A stretch of 64,000 bases of DNA from NCBI RefSeq assembly GCF_001704415.2, contig NC_030824.1, positions 32,049,022 through 32,113,021 on the forward strand, given 5' to 3'. How positions within the stretch are numbered: position 1 is the stretch's first letter; the number at the start of each line of letters is the position of its first letter. Shown in pieces: positions 1-11,978 of this stretch. The position numbers and the translations under genes were made by a program. Source of the stretch: Capra hircus. Its lineage: Eukaryota > Chordata > Mammalia > Artiodactyla > Bovidae. Under the pieces are notes generated by a model, which saw nothing but the letters and a program-made list of their open reading frames with translations, made no database searches and was not told the origin of the DNA.

Positions 1-1304
<1,304 letters not shown>

Positions 1305-1339
1305 CAAAAAATTAATAAATTCCAACTTTTATGTATATT

Positions 1340-1651
1340 TTTCTTCCATAGATTTGCTTTCAATGTTGAATTATATCTAAAAACATATCACTAAATTGCA
1401 GGTAATGCAGAGTTTTTCCTATGTATTCTTCTAGAAGTTTTGTAACTTTGCATTACATTTAGGTCAATGGTATATTTTGAATAATATTTGCAGAAAACAT
1501 GAGATCCATATCCAGTTTCTTTATTATTTTTTCTTTCTTTATTTAAAAAGATGGGGGCTTCTTATTATTCCATCATCATCAATGGAAAAGACTATCCTTG
1601 TGTTATATCTGTTATATTGCCTTTTTGCTTTTGTCAAAAATCAGTTGACTT
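1340..1651 (-). mobile_element. Old L1 ORF2 fragment, segment 1 of 3
   Basis: The plus strand reads like the antisense of the L1 ORF2 C-terminal half: about 1412-1470 resembles the stretch around TTCTTCTAGAAGTTTT, and 1580-1650 reaches TTTTGTCAAAAATCAGTTGA, a typical antisense L1 stretch. The reading resumes across the young L1 at 2832, so the younger element inserted into this one. Divergence is high, fitting an L1M-age element. The HNRNPA1 retrocopy abuts it on the left. Confidence 0.7.
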
Positions 1652-2337
1652 CTAGGTTGTTTCCATGTCCTGGCTATTATAAACAGTGCTGCGATGAACA
1701 TTGGGGTACATGTGTCTCTTTCAATTCTGGTTTCCTCCGTGTGTATGCCCAGAAGTGGGATTGCTGGGTCATAAGGTAGTTCTATTTGCAATTTTTTAAG
1801 GAATCTCCACACTGTTCTCCATAGTGGCTGTACTAGTTTGCATTCCCACCAACAGTGTAGGAGGGTTCCCTTTTCTCCACACCCTCTCCAGCATTTATTG
1901 CTTGCAGATTTTTGGATCGCAGCCATTCTGACTGGTGTGAAGTGGTACCTCATTGTGGTTTTGATTTGCATTTCTCTAATAATGAGTGATGTTGAGCATC
2001 TTTTCATGTGTTTGTTAGCCATCCGTATGTCTTCTTTGGAGAAATGTCTATTTAGTTCTTTGGCCCATTTTTTGATTGGGTCGTTTATTTTTCTGGAATT
2101 GAGCTGCAGAAGTTGCTTGTATATTTTTGAGATTAGTTGTTTGTCAGTTGTTTCATTTGCTATTATTTTCTCCCATTCAGAAGGCTGTCTTTTCACCTTG
2201 CTTATATTTTCCTTTGTTGTACAGAAGCTTTTAATTTTAATTAGATCCCATTTGTTTATTTTTGCTTTTATTTCCAGAATTCTGGGAGGTGGATCATAGA
2301 GGATCCTGCTGTGATTTATGTCTGAGAGTGTTTTGCC
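1652..2337 (-). mobile_element. Young L1, inverted 5' segment (ORF2 C-terminal region)
   Basis: The minus strand encodes the C-terminal part of L1 ORF2: 194 residues from 2196 down to 1612, including the Cys-containing region [19 protein letters not shown] and the stretch [12 protein letters not shown]. The last residues of that frame are flanking sequence. L1 coding stops at a breakpoint at 1652 after IARTWKQPR. The adjoining 2338 block continues the same element in the opposite orientation, skipping about ten bases. Together with the poly(A) and the 16-bp duplication (1636-1651 and 2831-2846) this is a twin-primed insertion. The insertion is 5'-truncated and dead. Confidence 0.93.
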
Positions 2338-2830
2338 TATGCAGATGAATGGATAAGAAAGCTGTGGTACATATACACAATGGAGTATTACTCAGCCGTT
2401 AAAAAGAATTCATTTGAATCAGTTCTGATGAGATGGATGAAACTGGAGCCAATTATACAGAGTGAAGTAAACCAGAAAGAAAAACACCAATACAGTATAC
2501 TAACACATATATATGGAATTTAGGAAGATGGCAATGACGACCCTGTATGCAAGACAGGAAAAAAGACACAGATGTGTATAATGGACTTTTGGACTCAGAG
2601 GGAGAGGGAGAGGGTGGGACGATTTGGGAGAATGGGAATTCTAACATGTATACTGTCATGTAAGAATTGAATCGCCAGTCTATGTCTGATGTAGGGTGCA
2701 GCTTGCTTGGGGCAGGTGCATGGGGATGACCCAGAGAGATGTTGTGGGGAGGGAGGTGGGAGGGGGGTTCATGTTTGGGAACGCATGTAAGAAAAAAAAA
2801 ATAAATAAACATAAAATAAACGTAAAAAAA
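2338..2830 (+). mobile_element. Young L1, sense 3' segment with ORF2 end, 3'UTR and poly(A)
   Basis: Starts with codons for ADEWIRKLW and continues through the end of ORF2 to a TAG at 2521-2523. A G-rich 3'UTR (2590-2780) and an A-rich tail (about 2790-2831) follow. The target duplication AAAAATCAGTTGACTT is found at 1636-1651 and 2831-2846, 16 of 16 bases. The perfect duplication and low apparent decay fit a relatively recent insertion. Confidence 0.94.
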
Positions 2831-2831
2831 A

Positions 2832-3156
2832 AAAATCAGTTGACTTTATCTGTGTGGGGCTATTTCCAAGTTCTCTGTTTATTGCTTAGGCTATATGTCT
2901 ATTCTTTCACCAATGTCATGCTCTCTTGATTACTGTTGCATGACACTGAATCTTGAAATTGAGTGTTTGCTTTCTTAGTGTACAATTATTGTAATTGGTT
3001 TGTTGTTACCACCAAACAAATTGCTAGTATTTTAGCAATAGTGTTGTATTAAGTCAATAAATACATCAATTTGGAAAAAAAAATGACTTCTTTACTACTA
3101 AGAAAAGTAGTAATTGAGTTCTCCAATCCATGAACACAAAATCTCTCCATATACTT
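2832..3156 (-). mobile_element. Old L1 ORF2 fragment, segment 2 of 3
   Basis: Continues segment 1 directly after the young L1. Antisense reading resembles the L1 stretch around GTGTGGGGCTATTTCCAAG, and at 3119-3140 the CCAATCCATGAACAC motif common in antisense L1 ORF2. It is cut at about 3147-3156 by the BovB insertion and resumes at about 3814. Confidence 0.75.
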
Positions 3157-3816
3157 CAGTTCAGTTCAGTTCAGCTCAGTTCAGTTCAGTCGCTCAGTTG
3201 TGTCCGACTCTTTGTGACCCCATGAATCGCAGCACACCAGGCCTCCCTGTCCATCACTAACTCCCGGAGTTCACCCAAACTCACGTCCATCGAGTCAGGG
3301 ATGGATGCCATCCAACCATCTCATTCTCTGTTGTCCCCTTCTTCTCCTGCCCCCAATCCCTCCCAGCATCAGAGCCTTTTCCAATGAGTCAACTCTTCAC
3401 ATGAGGTGGCCAAAGTACTGGAGTTTCAGCTTTAGCATCATTCCCTCCAAAGAAATCCCAGGGCTGATCTCCTTCAGAATGGACTGGTTGGATCTCCTTG
3501 CAGTCCAAGGGACTCTCAAGAGTCTTCTCCAACACCGCAGTTCAAACGCATCAATTCTTCAGTGCTCAGCTTTCTTCACAGTCCAACTTTCACATCCATA
3601 CATGACTACTGGAAAAACCATAGCCTTGACTAGACAGACCTTTGTTGGCAAAGTAATGTCTCTGCTTTTGAATATACTATCTAGGTTGGTCATAACCTTC
3701 CTTCCAAGGAGTAAGCGTCTTTTAATTTCATGGCTGCAATCACCATCTGCAGTGATTTTGGAGCCCCCAAAAATAAAGTCTGACACTGTTTCCACTGTTT
3801 CCCCATCTATTTCCCA
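3157..3816 (-). mobile_element. BovB (RTE-class LINE), 5'-truncated 3' end
   Basis: The minus strand carries the BovB ORF C-terminus (3795 down to about 3250). Visible landmarks are the translated block MYGCESWTVKKAE and the tail of CTGAA-type units at 3157-3190, the usual BovB 3' end. It is nested in the old L1. Flanks CCATATACTT (3147-3156) and CCATTTACTT (3814-3823) form a probable 10-bp target duplication with one mismatch, partly overlapping BovB sequence. Frameshifts make it non-coding. Confidence 0.93.
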
Positions 3817-4705
3817 TTTACTTAGTTTTTTTTTTTAATCAGCATTTTTTTGTTTAAAATTTTTGGTACGATTGTAAATGAAATTTTAAAATTTAATATT
3901 CCAATTTTCTTTGTTGATTATAGGAAATCAACTGATTTTTTAAAAACATGCTGACTTTATATCAGCTACCATGCTGTATTCATTAATTATTTTTCATTGT
4001 TTATCCATTTTATTGGTTATTTTTCAGGCTATCTACACAGTCAATCACCTTTGAGTAAAAACTGTTTCATTCTTTCTTTTAAATTTTGTGTATCTTTATT
4101 TTTCTCTTCCTCATCTTATTGAATGTTAGGACTTCCAGTACAATGCTGAATAGGAACCCCGAAACAAGATATTCTTGTCTTACCCCTGAATTTATGTGAA
4201 AAGAGTTAGTCCTACTCCACAAAAGATGATATTAGCTATAAGGTTTTAATTTTTTTAATATGTATAACTTGTATAACTTATATTTCTCATTTTCTTTTAA
4301 AGTTTTTATTATAATTGATTACTTTTTTCAAATGGTTTTCTGCAATTATTTTTGAAATTATTCCATAAAATGTTATGGAAGAACCCCAGAGGAATACTTG
4401 GTGAACTCAGAATTTCTTTACTAACCATTTAATGTGAATGGGATCAGCAGTAAAAACTTCCCTCCTTTGTGGCTAATAGTGGTAATATATGTCTTCTTCT
4501 TTTTCTTATCTAGCCTGCATAGAGGTATCAATTTTATTGATTTTTCAAGAAACCAGCTTTTGATTTAGACTAATTTTTTTTTTTAGTTTTACTGTTTTTA
4601 AATCCATTGATTCTTTCATTCTAATTTTTCATTATTTCTTTTCCTCTTATTGTTTTAGAGCTCTGTTTTGTAGCTTCCTAAAGTAATTACTTAGGTTGTG
4701 GCCAG
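3817..4705 (-). mobile_element. Old L1 ORF2 fragment, segment 3 of 3
   Basis: Antisense L1 ORF2-like sequence resumes after BovB. Landmarks are the region around GATTGTAAATGAAATTTTAA (3870), CTTCCAGTACAATGCTGAATAGG (about 4131-4153, the antisense of the reverse-transcriptase region) and TCAATTTTATTGATTTTTCAAGAAACCAGC (4528-4557). It is strongly decayed with many indels. The upstream limit near 4705 is approximate. Confidence 0.68.
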
Positions 4706-5250
4706 TGTACTTTCTGCAAAATCAGGTTTTATAACGAGATATGTGATGGGGGTTCTGATACATACCTGGGATTTGACATTGCTTTGGTGATGGCAGAAAG
4801 CAGAAGGCAGTCATCAGCTGCCCCTGATATTTCAACCTTAGGTAATAGACCAACATGGATCATATTGCTAAGAGTGCAGATGAGGAAAACAGAGGGCTAA
4901 GAACAAATTAAATGTCTGTATAAAGTCAATATGTTTTCAAAGGCACATTCAACTTCCAGTCCTTTTGAGAGAAAGGACCATTCTGCTCATGACTTCCACA
5001 CATTCCTGCTGATACAACAGTTCCAGGATGGTATCAGAGTTGAATCATTACTTAGTGAATTCAGGATTTCAGACCATCAGAGGATGAGTAGAATCCTCAG
5101 TTAACCATGAATGCCCAACCATCTGAACTGAGAGAAAAGGGTCCTTCCACAGAAACGATGCTGTTCATGGCTGCCGTGATTTTGCTACCTAAAGCTGATT
5201 TACAGGACCATGTGACAGTGGTATACATTTACATACATGTAGAATAGAAT
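4706..5250. other. No recognised gene; unassigned unique-looking sequence
   Basis: No family or long frame is recognised. The texture from about 4740 on is more balanced in composition than the flanking L1. It may belong with the mRNA-3'-end-like block at 5461-6260, because the chimera at 5251-5460 could have split one unit. Confidence 0.4.
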
Positions 5251-5460
5251 AACTGAGAAGGCAATGGCACCCTACTCCAGTACCCTTGCCTGGAAAATCC
5301 CATGGGAGGAGGAGCCTAGTAGGCTGCAGTCCGTGGGGTCGATGGACGTGAGACTGAGTGAATCCGGGAGTTGGTGATGGACAGGGAGGCCTGGCGTGCT
5401 GTGATTCATGGGGTCGCAAAGAGTTGGACACGACTGAGTGACTAAACTGAAACTGATGGA
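5251..5460 (+). mobile_element. Chimeric Bov-A / BovB 3'-end element
   Basis: 5254-5338 is a Bov-A monomer head (GAGAAGGCAATGGCACCC through CAGTCCGTGGGGTC). At 5339-5341 it switches to the BovB ORF C-terminus (ATGGACGTGAG onward, then the GGGAGTTGGTGATGGACAGG block). It ends in the shared terminus at 5409-5445. A normal Bov-A would pass from CATGGGGTC straight into GCAAAGAGT, so the element has BovB coding sequence where a SINE should lack it. No clear target duplication was found. Confidence 0.8.
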
Positions 5461-6319
5461 CTGAATCTCAAGGCTGTGTTGTTAAAATAATCAAAGAGAT
5501 AGAGAGGATTATTAGAGAAAATGATGAATGATTTTAGTTTTGTCTTATAACTGAGCTAATGGCCAGGATTGGATATCAGCTGGGATGAGAAGTAACTGTG
5601 CTCTTGCGCTTGGAGAGAGTCAACAAATGCATCCTCAAGAACCTGTGCTGACAGGAAGTGACTTGGGACCTTGGAGAGTGGGGTCCCCTGAGTCCTAGTT
5701 CTGAAACTTTGTGAGGCAAGCTTCTTGGACCTCTGCCTTTGATATCTCCTTTACTGTCACGTCTTTTAGTTATTGCCTCAGCCATGTGGAAACATGGATG
5801 CTGTCTATTCCTGGAAGGACAAATAATCCCATCACTAATCCCATATGTATAGACAGTTGAAGCTTTGTAACTGTTTTAAATAAGGAATGTAAAGGTTGGT
5901 TTCTGCTAAGCTGGGTGGTGATGTCCTGTTACTGAAGTCCTATACTAAAGAACTTGAGGAGAGCTATATCATTCACCTACACAAATCCTCTGTGCTTAAA
6001 GTTCATCACATTCAATGCTCATTGTCAGGATAACAGAACAGGATAAACTAAATGTATAACAAGTAGATTCTTTCACATCATTTGGTCCCGTGCTTTTTTC
6101 CAGCATGCAGTTTAGTCTACTTCTCCTTTAATGTATAAATCTAAGGTTTGCATCGTGTTTTGTATTTATAATCTGTGAATTTTTCTACCATCCCTACCAC
6201 ATTGCTTCTTATTTATTTATATTTTGTTTTTGCACTGTATTTAATAAAGTGATTATCTAGAGCAGCTGAACACTACGCTCATATTCTATGATAATGTACA
6301 CAGTGTATTTTTTCTATTT
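5461..6319 (+). other. mRNA 3'-end-like sequence, unassigned
   Basis: No open frame of note. The last part is AT-rich with a TATTTAT-rich stretch (6190-6240), then an AATAAA at 6243-6248 followed by GTGATTATC, the texture of a vertebrate 3'UTR end. There is no poly(A) tract after it, so it is either a true terminal exon, a retrocopy that lost its tail, or coincidence. Parent gene not recognised. Confidence 0.3.
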
Positions 6320-6321
6320 CA

Positions 6322-6391
6322 GTTCAGTTCAGTTACTTAGTCGTGTCCGGCTCTTTGCAACCCAGTGGACTGCAGCACTCCAGGCCTCCAT
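6322..6391 (-). mobile_element. BovB/Bov-tA 3'-terminal fragment
   Basis: CAGTTCAGTTCAGTTACTTAG followed by the CGTGTCCGGCTCTTTGCAACCC block and CAGGCCTCC, the common BovB-type terminus in antisense. Only about 70 bases remain. Confidence 0.8.
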
Positions 6392-6886
6392 AAATATTAG
6401 AGAAATGACTCATTATGGATAGTGTAGCTGTTCATTAATTTACCTGTTGTTTTTTATTCATTCATTTCCTTATTTATTTACTGTCTTACATTTAATAGAG
6501 TTCTGGCATTTATCTGTAAAAATACTGGAGGACACATGTACAAAAGATGAGTAACGTATAGTTAGATGAGCTGACCTTCTAGTCGAGATAATCATAATAG
6601 AATTTAATGAGGACTTTGTGACAAAGGAATAAAATGCAGAAGTAGCATAGATGCAGGAAGCATTTCTTACTAGGAAGGATAAGAAAAGTCTTTTTGAAAA
6701 GAAGCAAATTTTTGAGGGAGATTTTCAAGGTGAACTAGGATTTGTTTATGTAGAGGATCAAGATGACCCTAAGGGCACAGAGGCATACAAACACAAGGCA
6801 TAATCAGGAGAAACCAAATTTCTCCCTTGGAATTGAAGTAAGAGATAGCAATTAGGGACTGAGAAGTTGATTGGAGGCATTTAGCA
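6392..6886. other. No feature seen
   Basis: AT-rich unassigned sequence between two short SINE/LINE fragments. No frame longer than chance and no repeat family recognised. Confidence 0.5.
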
Positions 6887-6945
6887 CAGAGGAGCCTGGT
6901 GGGCCACGGTCCATGGGGTCACAAAGAGTTGGACACAACTGATTA
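6887..6945 (+). mobile_element. Bov-A/Bov-tA 3'-end fragment
   Basis: GAGGAGCCTGGTGGGC, CATGGGGTCACAAAGAGTTGGACACAACTG: the last 60 bases of a Bov-A unit, heavily truncated. Abuts an old L1 3' end on the right. Confidence 0.8.
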
Positions 6946-7236
6946 TGAACATGCACCTTTTGACCAGCTTCATCCAGTTCCCCTTCCCTCCCCCCTGCCT
7001 TGGATAATCACAAATCTGATCTTGTCAAGTTTAGTCTTTTTGGTTTTGTTAGTAGATCCTGAGTTATCACAAAGAAAACATTTTTTTTTCTATTTAATTT
7101 TGTATCTATATGGAATTATGGATATTTGCTAAACTATGTGATAATCATTTCATGTATATGTAGGTCAAATTATTATACTGTACACCTTAAACTTATGGAC
7201 TGCTATATGTCAATTATAATCTCAATAAAATTGAAA
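6946..7236 (+). mobile_element. Old L1 (L1M-type) 3'UTR fragment
   Basis: The end matches the usual L1M terminus: TACTGTACACCTTAAACTTA, then the TATGTCAATTATAATCTCAATAAA stretch (7206-7229) and an A-rich remnant. The CCCTCCCCCCTGCC stretch at 6988 fits the pyrimidine/C-rich part of such 3'UTRs. No coding sequence. Confidence 0.7.
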
Positions 7237-7244
7237 AAAATTAA

Positions 7245-7535
7245 AAATGAGGCCATAAGAATGGGGCCTTAATCTAATATAACTTGCGTTATATTTAGAA
7301 CCCCTTAGAATATAATATATTATATTAGAAAGAAACAGCAGGATGTGCATAGCAGGGGAAAGCCCATGTGAGCAATAATGAGAAGGAGGCTGTCTGCAAG
7401 CCAGGGAGGGAGCCAGAGAAGCCAAACCTGTCAACACCCTGATCTTGGGCATCCAGCCTCCAGGACTGTGAGAAAACAGTCACCTAGTCTGTAGTGTCTT
7501 GTAGCAGCCCTAGAAGGTTAAGACAATTACTAAAT
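7245..7535 (+). mobile_element. Probable ERVL-MaLR (MLT1-like) LTR fragment
   Basis: Landmarks are GGCTGTCTGCAAGCCAGG, ACCCTGATCTTGGGCATCCAGCCTCCAGGACTGTGAG (7436-7471) and GTAGCAGCCCTAGAAGG near 7503, in the order seen in MaLR-type LTRs. The expected AATAAA after the ACTGTGAG motif is decayed. No internal region adjoins it. Subfamily unsure. Confidence 0.5.
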
Positions 7536-9913
7536 TATTTCACAGTATTTTTCCTCTCTTTGACCTCAATTATTGCTCTCTTTGGTCATCTTTCTGTCTC
7601 TTTCCTGACTACTTCTTTCCTGTTTTCTTCTTCGGCTCACTTTCTTTCTTAGTCTCCTTAAATGTTCTCTTTCTAGATGTTGGTATTCTCCTGGTGTTTG
7701 CTGCTGGTGATGTTGTGTCCTCAACCTGTCTCATTCTCAGTCTATATGTCTCCTTGGTCAATTTTATCTGATTCTGTGATTTAAATACTGCTCATACACT
7801 GATGACTTTAAATCCCAGTCTTAAGTTCAGACTTTCCTTCTGAGCTCCTGACTGATACAGACAGCTTCCCTTTCCACGTCTGCACGTATACTACTCACAG
7901 AAGTGGCTTAAACAGCACATTCCAAAATGAATTATGGTATTCCAATCTGTTTCTATTTGTGTGACCTAATTCAGAATATATTATAGCCATTTACACAGTC
8001 ACCTAAACTGAAATTATAAGTCATTCTATACTCATCCAGTAGTCCACATTCCGCACACAGGTTCAATTAATCACCAGCATCCAAAGGCACTCTCTGTATA
8101 GCATTTCTACTATTGGATTTTCCTGTTAATTCCTTTGGTACTGCTTTAAATTAAACAACTGATTCTTAGACACCCTGGCCTTTCTAATCAGGGGGGCATT
8201 TCATTCTATTAAAGTTAGTAATTTTCTAATATCTTATAATTTGAGATACTGACTCAGTAGAAGATCTCTGTGATTGGACAATTTAAATTCTGTTTAGGTT
8301 TTGATATTTCATGCAATGTAGGGTTTCCTACCCAAGATGAATAATCACTGTAAAGTTGACGTATATGCCTCCAGGGTTATTTCAGCTTAAAAATTTTAGA
8401 CTGCTTAGTGTGATATTGAGTCATTAAGGATCATTAGTATAGCACAACTTCCTAGAATAAGAGACATAATTTTCTCTTATAATGTGATCTTTGCTTTATA
8501 ATTTACATGTGTGACTCAGACTGAAATTTAAATAATGCCTTTTGGAAACTCTTGGTGCACTATCTTCCTTAAGCAAAGCTGCAAGAGAAACATAACAGCT
8601 AGTTAGTTAGTTAGAAATGAATTAACATGTTCATTCACCTAACACACTTGGTCAGTCACCATTGCCTAGAATAAAATTTTAACTTCTAGAATCTTCTAAC
8701 TTTTTAGTTCATTTCTTTTCCCTGCAAGATAGACTCAGATCTGCTTTATAGTTCCATTCATTTCTTTTTCCTGCTCTATTTTTGCTTCTCTAGGTCATAA
8801 ATCTGGTAAAAGTTTCAAATGTCTTGGTCTTCACAATTCATGAGTGGTGGTAGTTCAGATCTTTCAGGCTGCGATATAGTAGTGTGTCAACTGAATGTGA
8901 AAAGAAAACCATAAACTTTTGAACTAGAAGCCAAATGTACACAAATAAAAGCTCTCTTATTTCTTCCGTAGTTTCAGGCCTTGCTAAGAAGTTTCTTATA
9001 TCATTTTCATGGATTTTGTGATGCTTCATCAATGTACTGCGAACCATTCAGTTGGAACATGGGAAAAAAGCTACTGAGAAAATGCAAATGTCAGTAGGTA
9101 TCATTTTTATCAATCATTTTTATTCATAGCTGCCTTCTAAGTTCTATCATATTTTCCATTGGATATACATGATTTTGCATTGCTGTTGTTTTTATAGATG
9201 GGAAACAATCATTGGACTAATTGGTTGGGCAAATCAATAAGGTAGTACAGATTGTTTGTCTGTGACAGGAAGAAAAGCTATGATTCTGAAAGCACAGCAT
9301 TTCTGTTACCTATAAAGAAGAATTACTGGTATGCAAATAATAAAGAAGATAATTAGAACTGTTTACCTCATGCTTGATGTTGTAGTAAAAATTGGCAAAA
9401 GAAGAAGTGGACATTTCCCCCTAAGCCTTACCCTTCCACTATCAAATATAATTTAGAGCTCAAAAGTAAGCCATGAGCAGTTCTATACCTTCAGTCTTGA
9501 CATAATGAATAGAACAGCCCTTCTGTCTCCCATTATGACTTAGCCAGTTGAAAAGAAAGCACAAATAAAAGCAAGTGCCTCCCAGATTTGATGCTTGCTT
9601 TCAGTACTGCTGTAGCTTTAGGCTTCTGCAAGATGCCAGTGTTTTAGAACACAGTCATTTCTGAATAGATGGTTGGTGAGCACCGTCCAGTTACTGACAG
9701 GAAAGGCAACGGTGCTGAGAAAAGGAACACTGTCCATATATTTTTTCTCTAGATACATGTATTCCATACAAAAGAAATCACGAATTATTGATAGTAAAGC
9801 CCTTGAGAATGAAAAAATGTAGAGGAATCATCCTTTAAGCAAGAGAGACTGAACAGTTATCTTTACGTCGCTATCTGCTCTCTCATGATGTGTGACACAG
9901 CACAGGATGAAAT
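7536..9913. other. Unassigned intergenic sequence
   Basis: No gene or clear repeat recognised. 7700-8150 has the texture of an old degraded interspersed repeat but I could not name it. TAGTTAGTTAGTTAG at about 8600 is a short tetranucleotide run. The longest frame is 69 codons (9047 down to 8838) with no recognisable protein. Confidence 0.5.
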
Positions 9914-10200
9914 ACTATCAGCCCTCTGTGTCCACAGGTTCCACATGCTCAAAAAAAATGGCTTCCAGAAACCTCCAAAATGTAACACTTTAATTTTGGT
10001 GCAACAGCAACTATTTACATAACATTTATATGCATTAAGTTTTATAAGTAATACAGAGATAAAGTATATGGGAGGATGTATGTAGGTTATATGTCAACAT
10101 TATGCTATTTCATATAAGAGACTTGAGCATCTATGGATTTTGGTATTGGAAGGTTGTTCCTGGAACCAATCCATCATGGGTACAATGAGATGACTGTATA
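9914..10200 (+). mobile_element. Tigger-like (TcMar) non-autonomous DNA transposon
   Basis: Left end CTATCAGCCCTCTGTGTCC and right end GAGATGACTGTA form imperfect terminal inverted repeats (complement of the right end begins ACAGTCATCTCAT). Both ends are flanked by TA, the target of this superfamily. The interior carries typical blocks: GGGAGGATGTATGTAGGTTATATG and GACTTGAGCATC followed by GGATTTTGGTAT. No transposase frame. Inactive. Confidence 0.72.
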
Positions 10201-10244
10201 TTATGTATTGAAAACTTTGGATCCTTGGATTAAGAAATGATTGG

Positions 10245-10410
10245 ATTGAAATCTTTGTACTCTTTCTTAACAGTATCTTCCTAAGCAAGTGAGCTAACTC
10301 CTCCAAGTGTCAATTTTCTCATATGTAAAATGCTTGATCCATTTGTTGTAAGGATTAAAGAAGATAATGTATTTTAACACTTACTGAGCACTCAGGAGAG
10401 GGCAATGATG
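10245..10410 (+). mobile_element. MIR SINE relic
   Basis: Reads like the 3' half of MIR: CAAGTGAGCTAACTCCTCCAAGTGTCAATTTTCTCATATGTAAAATG, then TGTAAGGATTAAA and GCACTCAG. Heavily diverged, as expected for this mammal-wide family. Confidence 0.72.
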
Positions 10411-10621
10411 ATCAGTAAAGTGGAATTTCCTCTAGAGTAAGTTTATAATTCTTTTTCATAAAATGAACAAAGAAGTCCCGATAAGATGCATTTCCCTCTA
10501 AAGTTAGACAGTCTCCAACTACATCTGTGTCACTGTACTAATTTATATTTTCTTGTATCCAGTATAGAAGCTGGATCTAGACTAGGGATATTTAAAATAG
10601 ATTTATTTAAACAGTAAAATG

Positions 10622-10765
10622 AGAGCTACCATTTATTGAATATAGATTGTGCCCAACATTTTGGTATGTGCTTTATAAGAAAGTTAAAAAAAAAAAGACT
10701 AAAATCACATAACTTAGAAACTACGAATGCAGTATTCAAGTCCATATAAAAACTCATGCTCTTAA
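10622..10765 (-). mobile_element. MIR-type SINE relic, antisense
   Basis: ACCATTTATTGAATATAGATTGTGCC, then GTGCTTTATAAG, and near the right end CTCATGCTCTTAACCACTT, the antisense MIR pattern. The middle is shortened and carries an A-rich insertion (10686-10697). Confidence 0.65.
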
Positions 10766-11572
10766 CCACTTTTGACAAAATTCTTTTTAAACTGCTGTTT
10801 TCCTTCTAAGCTCTAGAGCAGCTTAGTACCAGGAATGTTGATATGTCTGGTAACTGAGGTGAAATTTGGTATAAAGTTGGTGGATAAAACTGGAAAAGCT
10901 TTATGGGAAACAAAAACAACTGTGTTTCCAAGTTATTTTGGGGATTAGATCAAACTATCTCAACTCTTGCCTATGAGTTCTGATTTCTCTGCAATAGAAG
11001 TTTGAGGATGCTCCTTGGAAACCAGCTTCTCTGTGACTTAATATGCTTATCTAGTATGGACCCTCACAACTACAGTTTGCCTCGGATCACTCATTGTCTA
11101 AGACCCATTCAAAGAAAAGACATGATGGCAATTTCTCAAATGCTGATACGAGTCCTACACCAAGTTGGACTTTCAGGATGTATCCAACTTGCATACTATT
11201 TAGAGTGAAATCTTGACCATGTGTAACCTTCAATGCCTGCTCTCTTTTTAGTAAACGATACTACAGATTATATGCTTGGTCCACGTGAAACCATTATCAA
11301 ACATGAGTGGTGATGGCCTTTCTGTGAAAATCTTTCTGACTTTGCATATATGCAGCCATTCTTACGATTGGTTATTGAAGCTGAAATAATATTTGTTAGC
11401 ATCATGCACATTCAGTTTTGAAAAGGAAAGTGTTATTGGACCCTGAGCACTTCCCCAAACTCAAAATTCCTTCGTATCAAAAAGCTCCAGCAATCTCATA
11501 GAAGCCTGTTCCTCAGCTCCATACTGATGATTTGGTGAGCTTTGATCTTCTGTATAAAGCTGCAATCCCTTT
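10766..11572. other. No gene recognised
   Basis: Unassigned sequence. A 68-codon frame at 11002-11208 is not recognisable as a protein. No clear repeats. Confidence 0.5.
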
Positions 11573-11609
11573 TGAGCAAACAAACAAACAAACAAACAAA
11601 CAAACAAAA
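11573..11609 (+). repeat. (CAAA)n microsatellite
   Basis: About eight perfect tandem CAAA units. Such runs are often former A-rich retroposon tails but no element is recognisable next to it. Confidence 0.95.
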
Positions 11610-11873
11610 ACCAGATGAGAAGAAAAGCTGGCTTTTTACAAGGCTGCAGGAAAATGGTACCCTAGGAGTGAGCGTGAGAGACTGAAACAGATCAAACATG
11701 CCTTTTTGTTATGTATTATTAATGTGACAGATGACGGTAAGATCAAACCTGTCTCTCGATGCAAAATTAAGGAAGTAAAGCAAGGAACATATAGTTTGTA
11801 TAGAATGGGGAGGTGTTACAATTGGGGTTTCTTGCTTTTCTTGTGAGGAAGGAGGACATAGCTCTGGGGAAGG

Positions 11874-11978
11874 ATATATAAATGTGTTCAGTGTATAGAT
11901 AGCATGTGTATATATAGGATATATTGTATATAATGTATATATGTGTATGGATATGAACGTATATGAACACACACATTA
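11874..11978. repeat. TA/TG-rich low-complexity tract
   Basis: Imperfect TATA and TATG units interspersed with GTGTAT. Two overlapping antisense frames here are low-complexity artefacts. Confidence 0.8.

Noticed and set aside
1838..2299. 153-codon plus-strand frame
   Set aside because: It is the antisense shadow of L1 ORF2.
3155..3190. CRISPR-like or regulatory array of CAGTT units
   Set aside because: It is the tandem terminal repeat of BovB, found at the end of many copies in the window.
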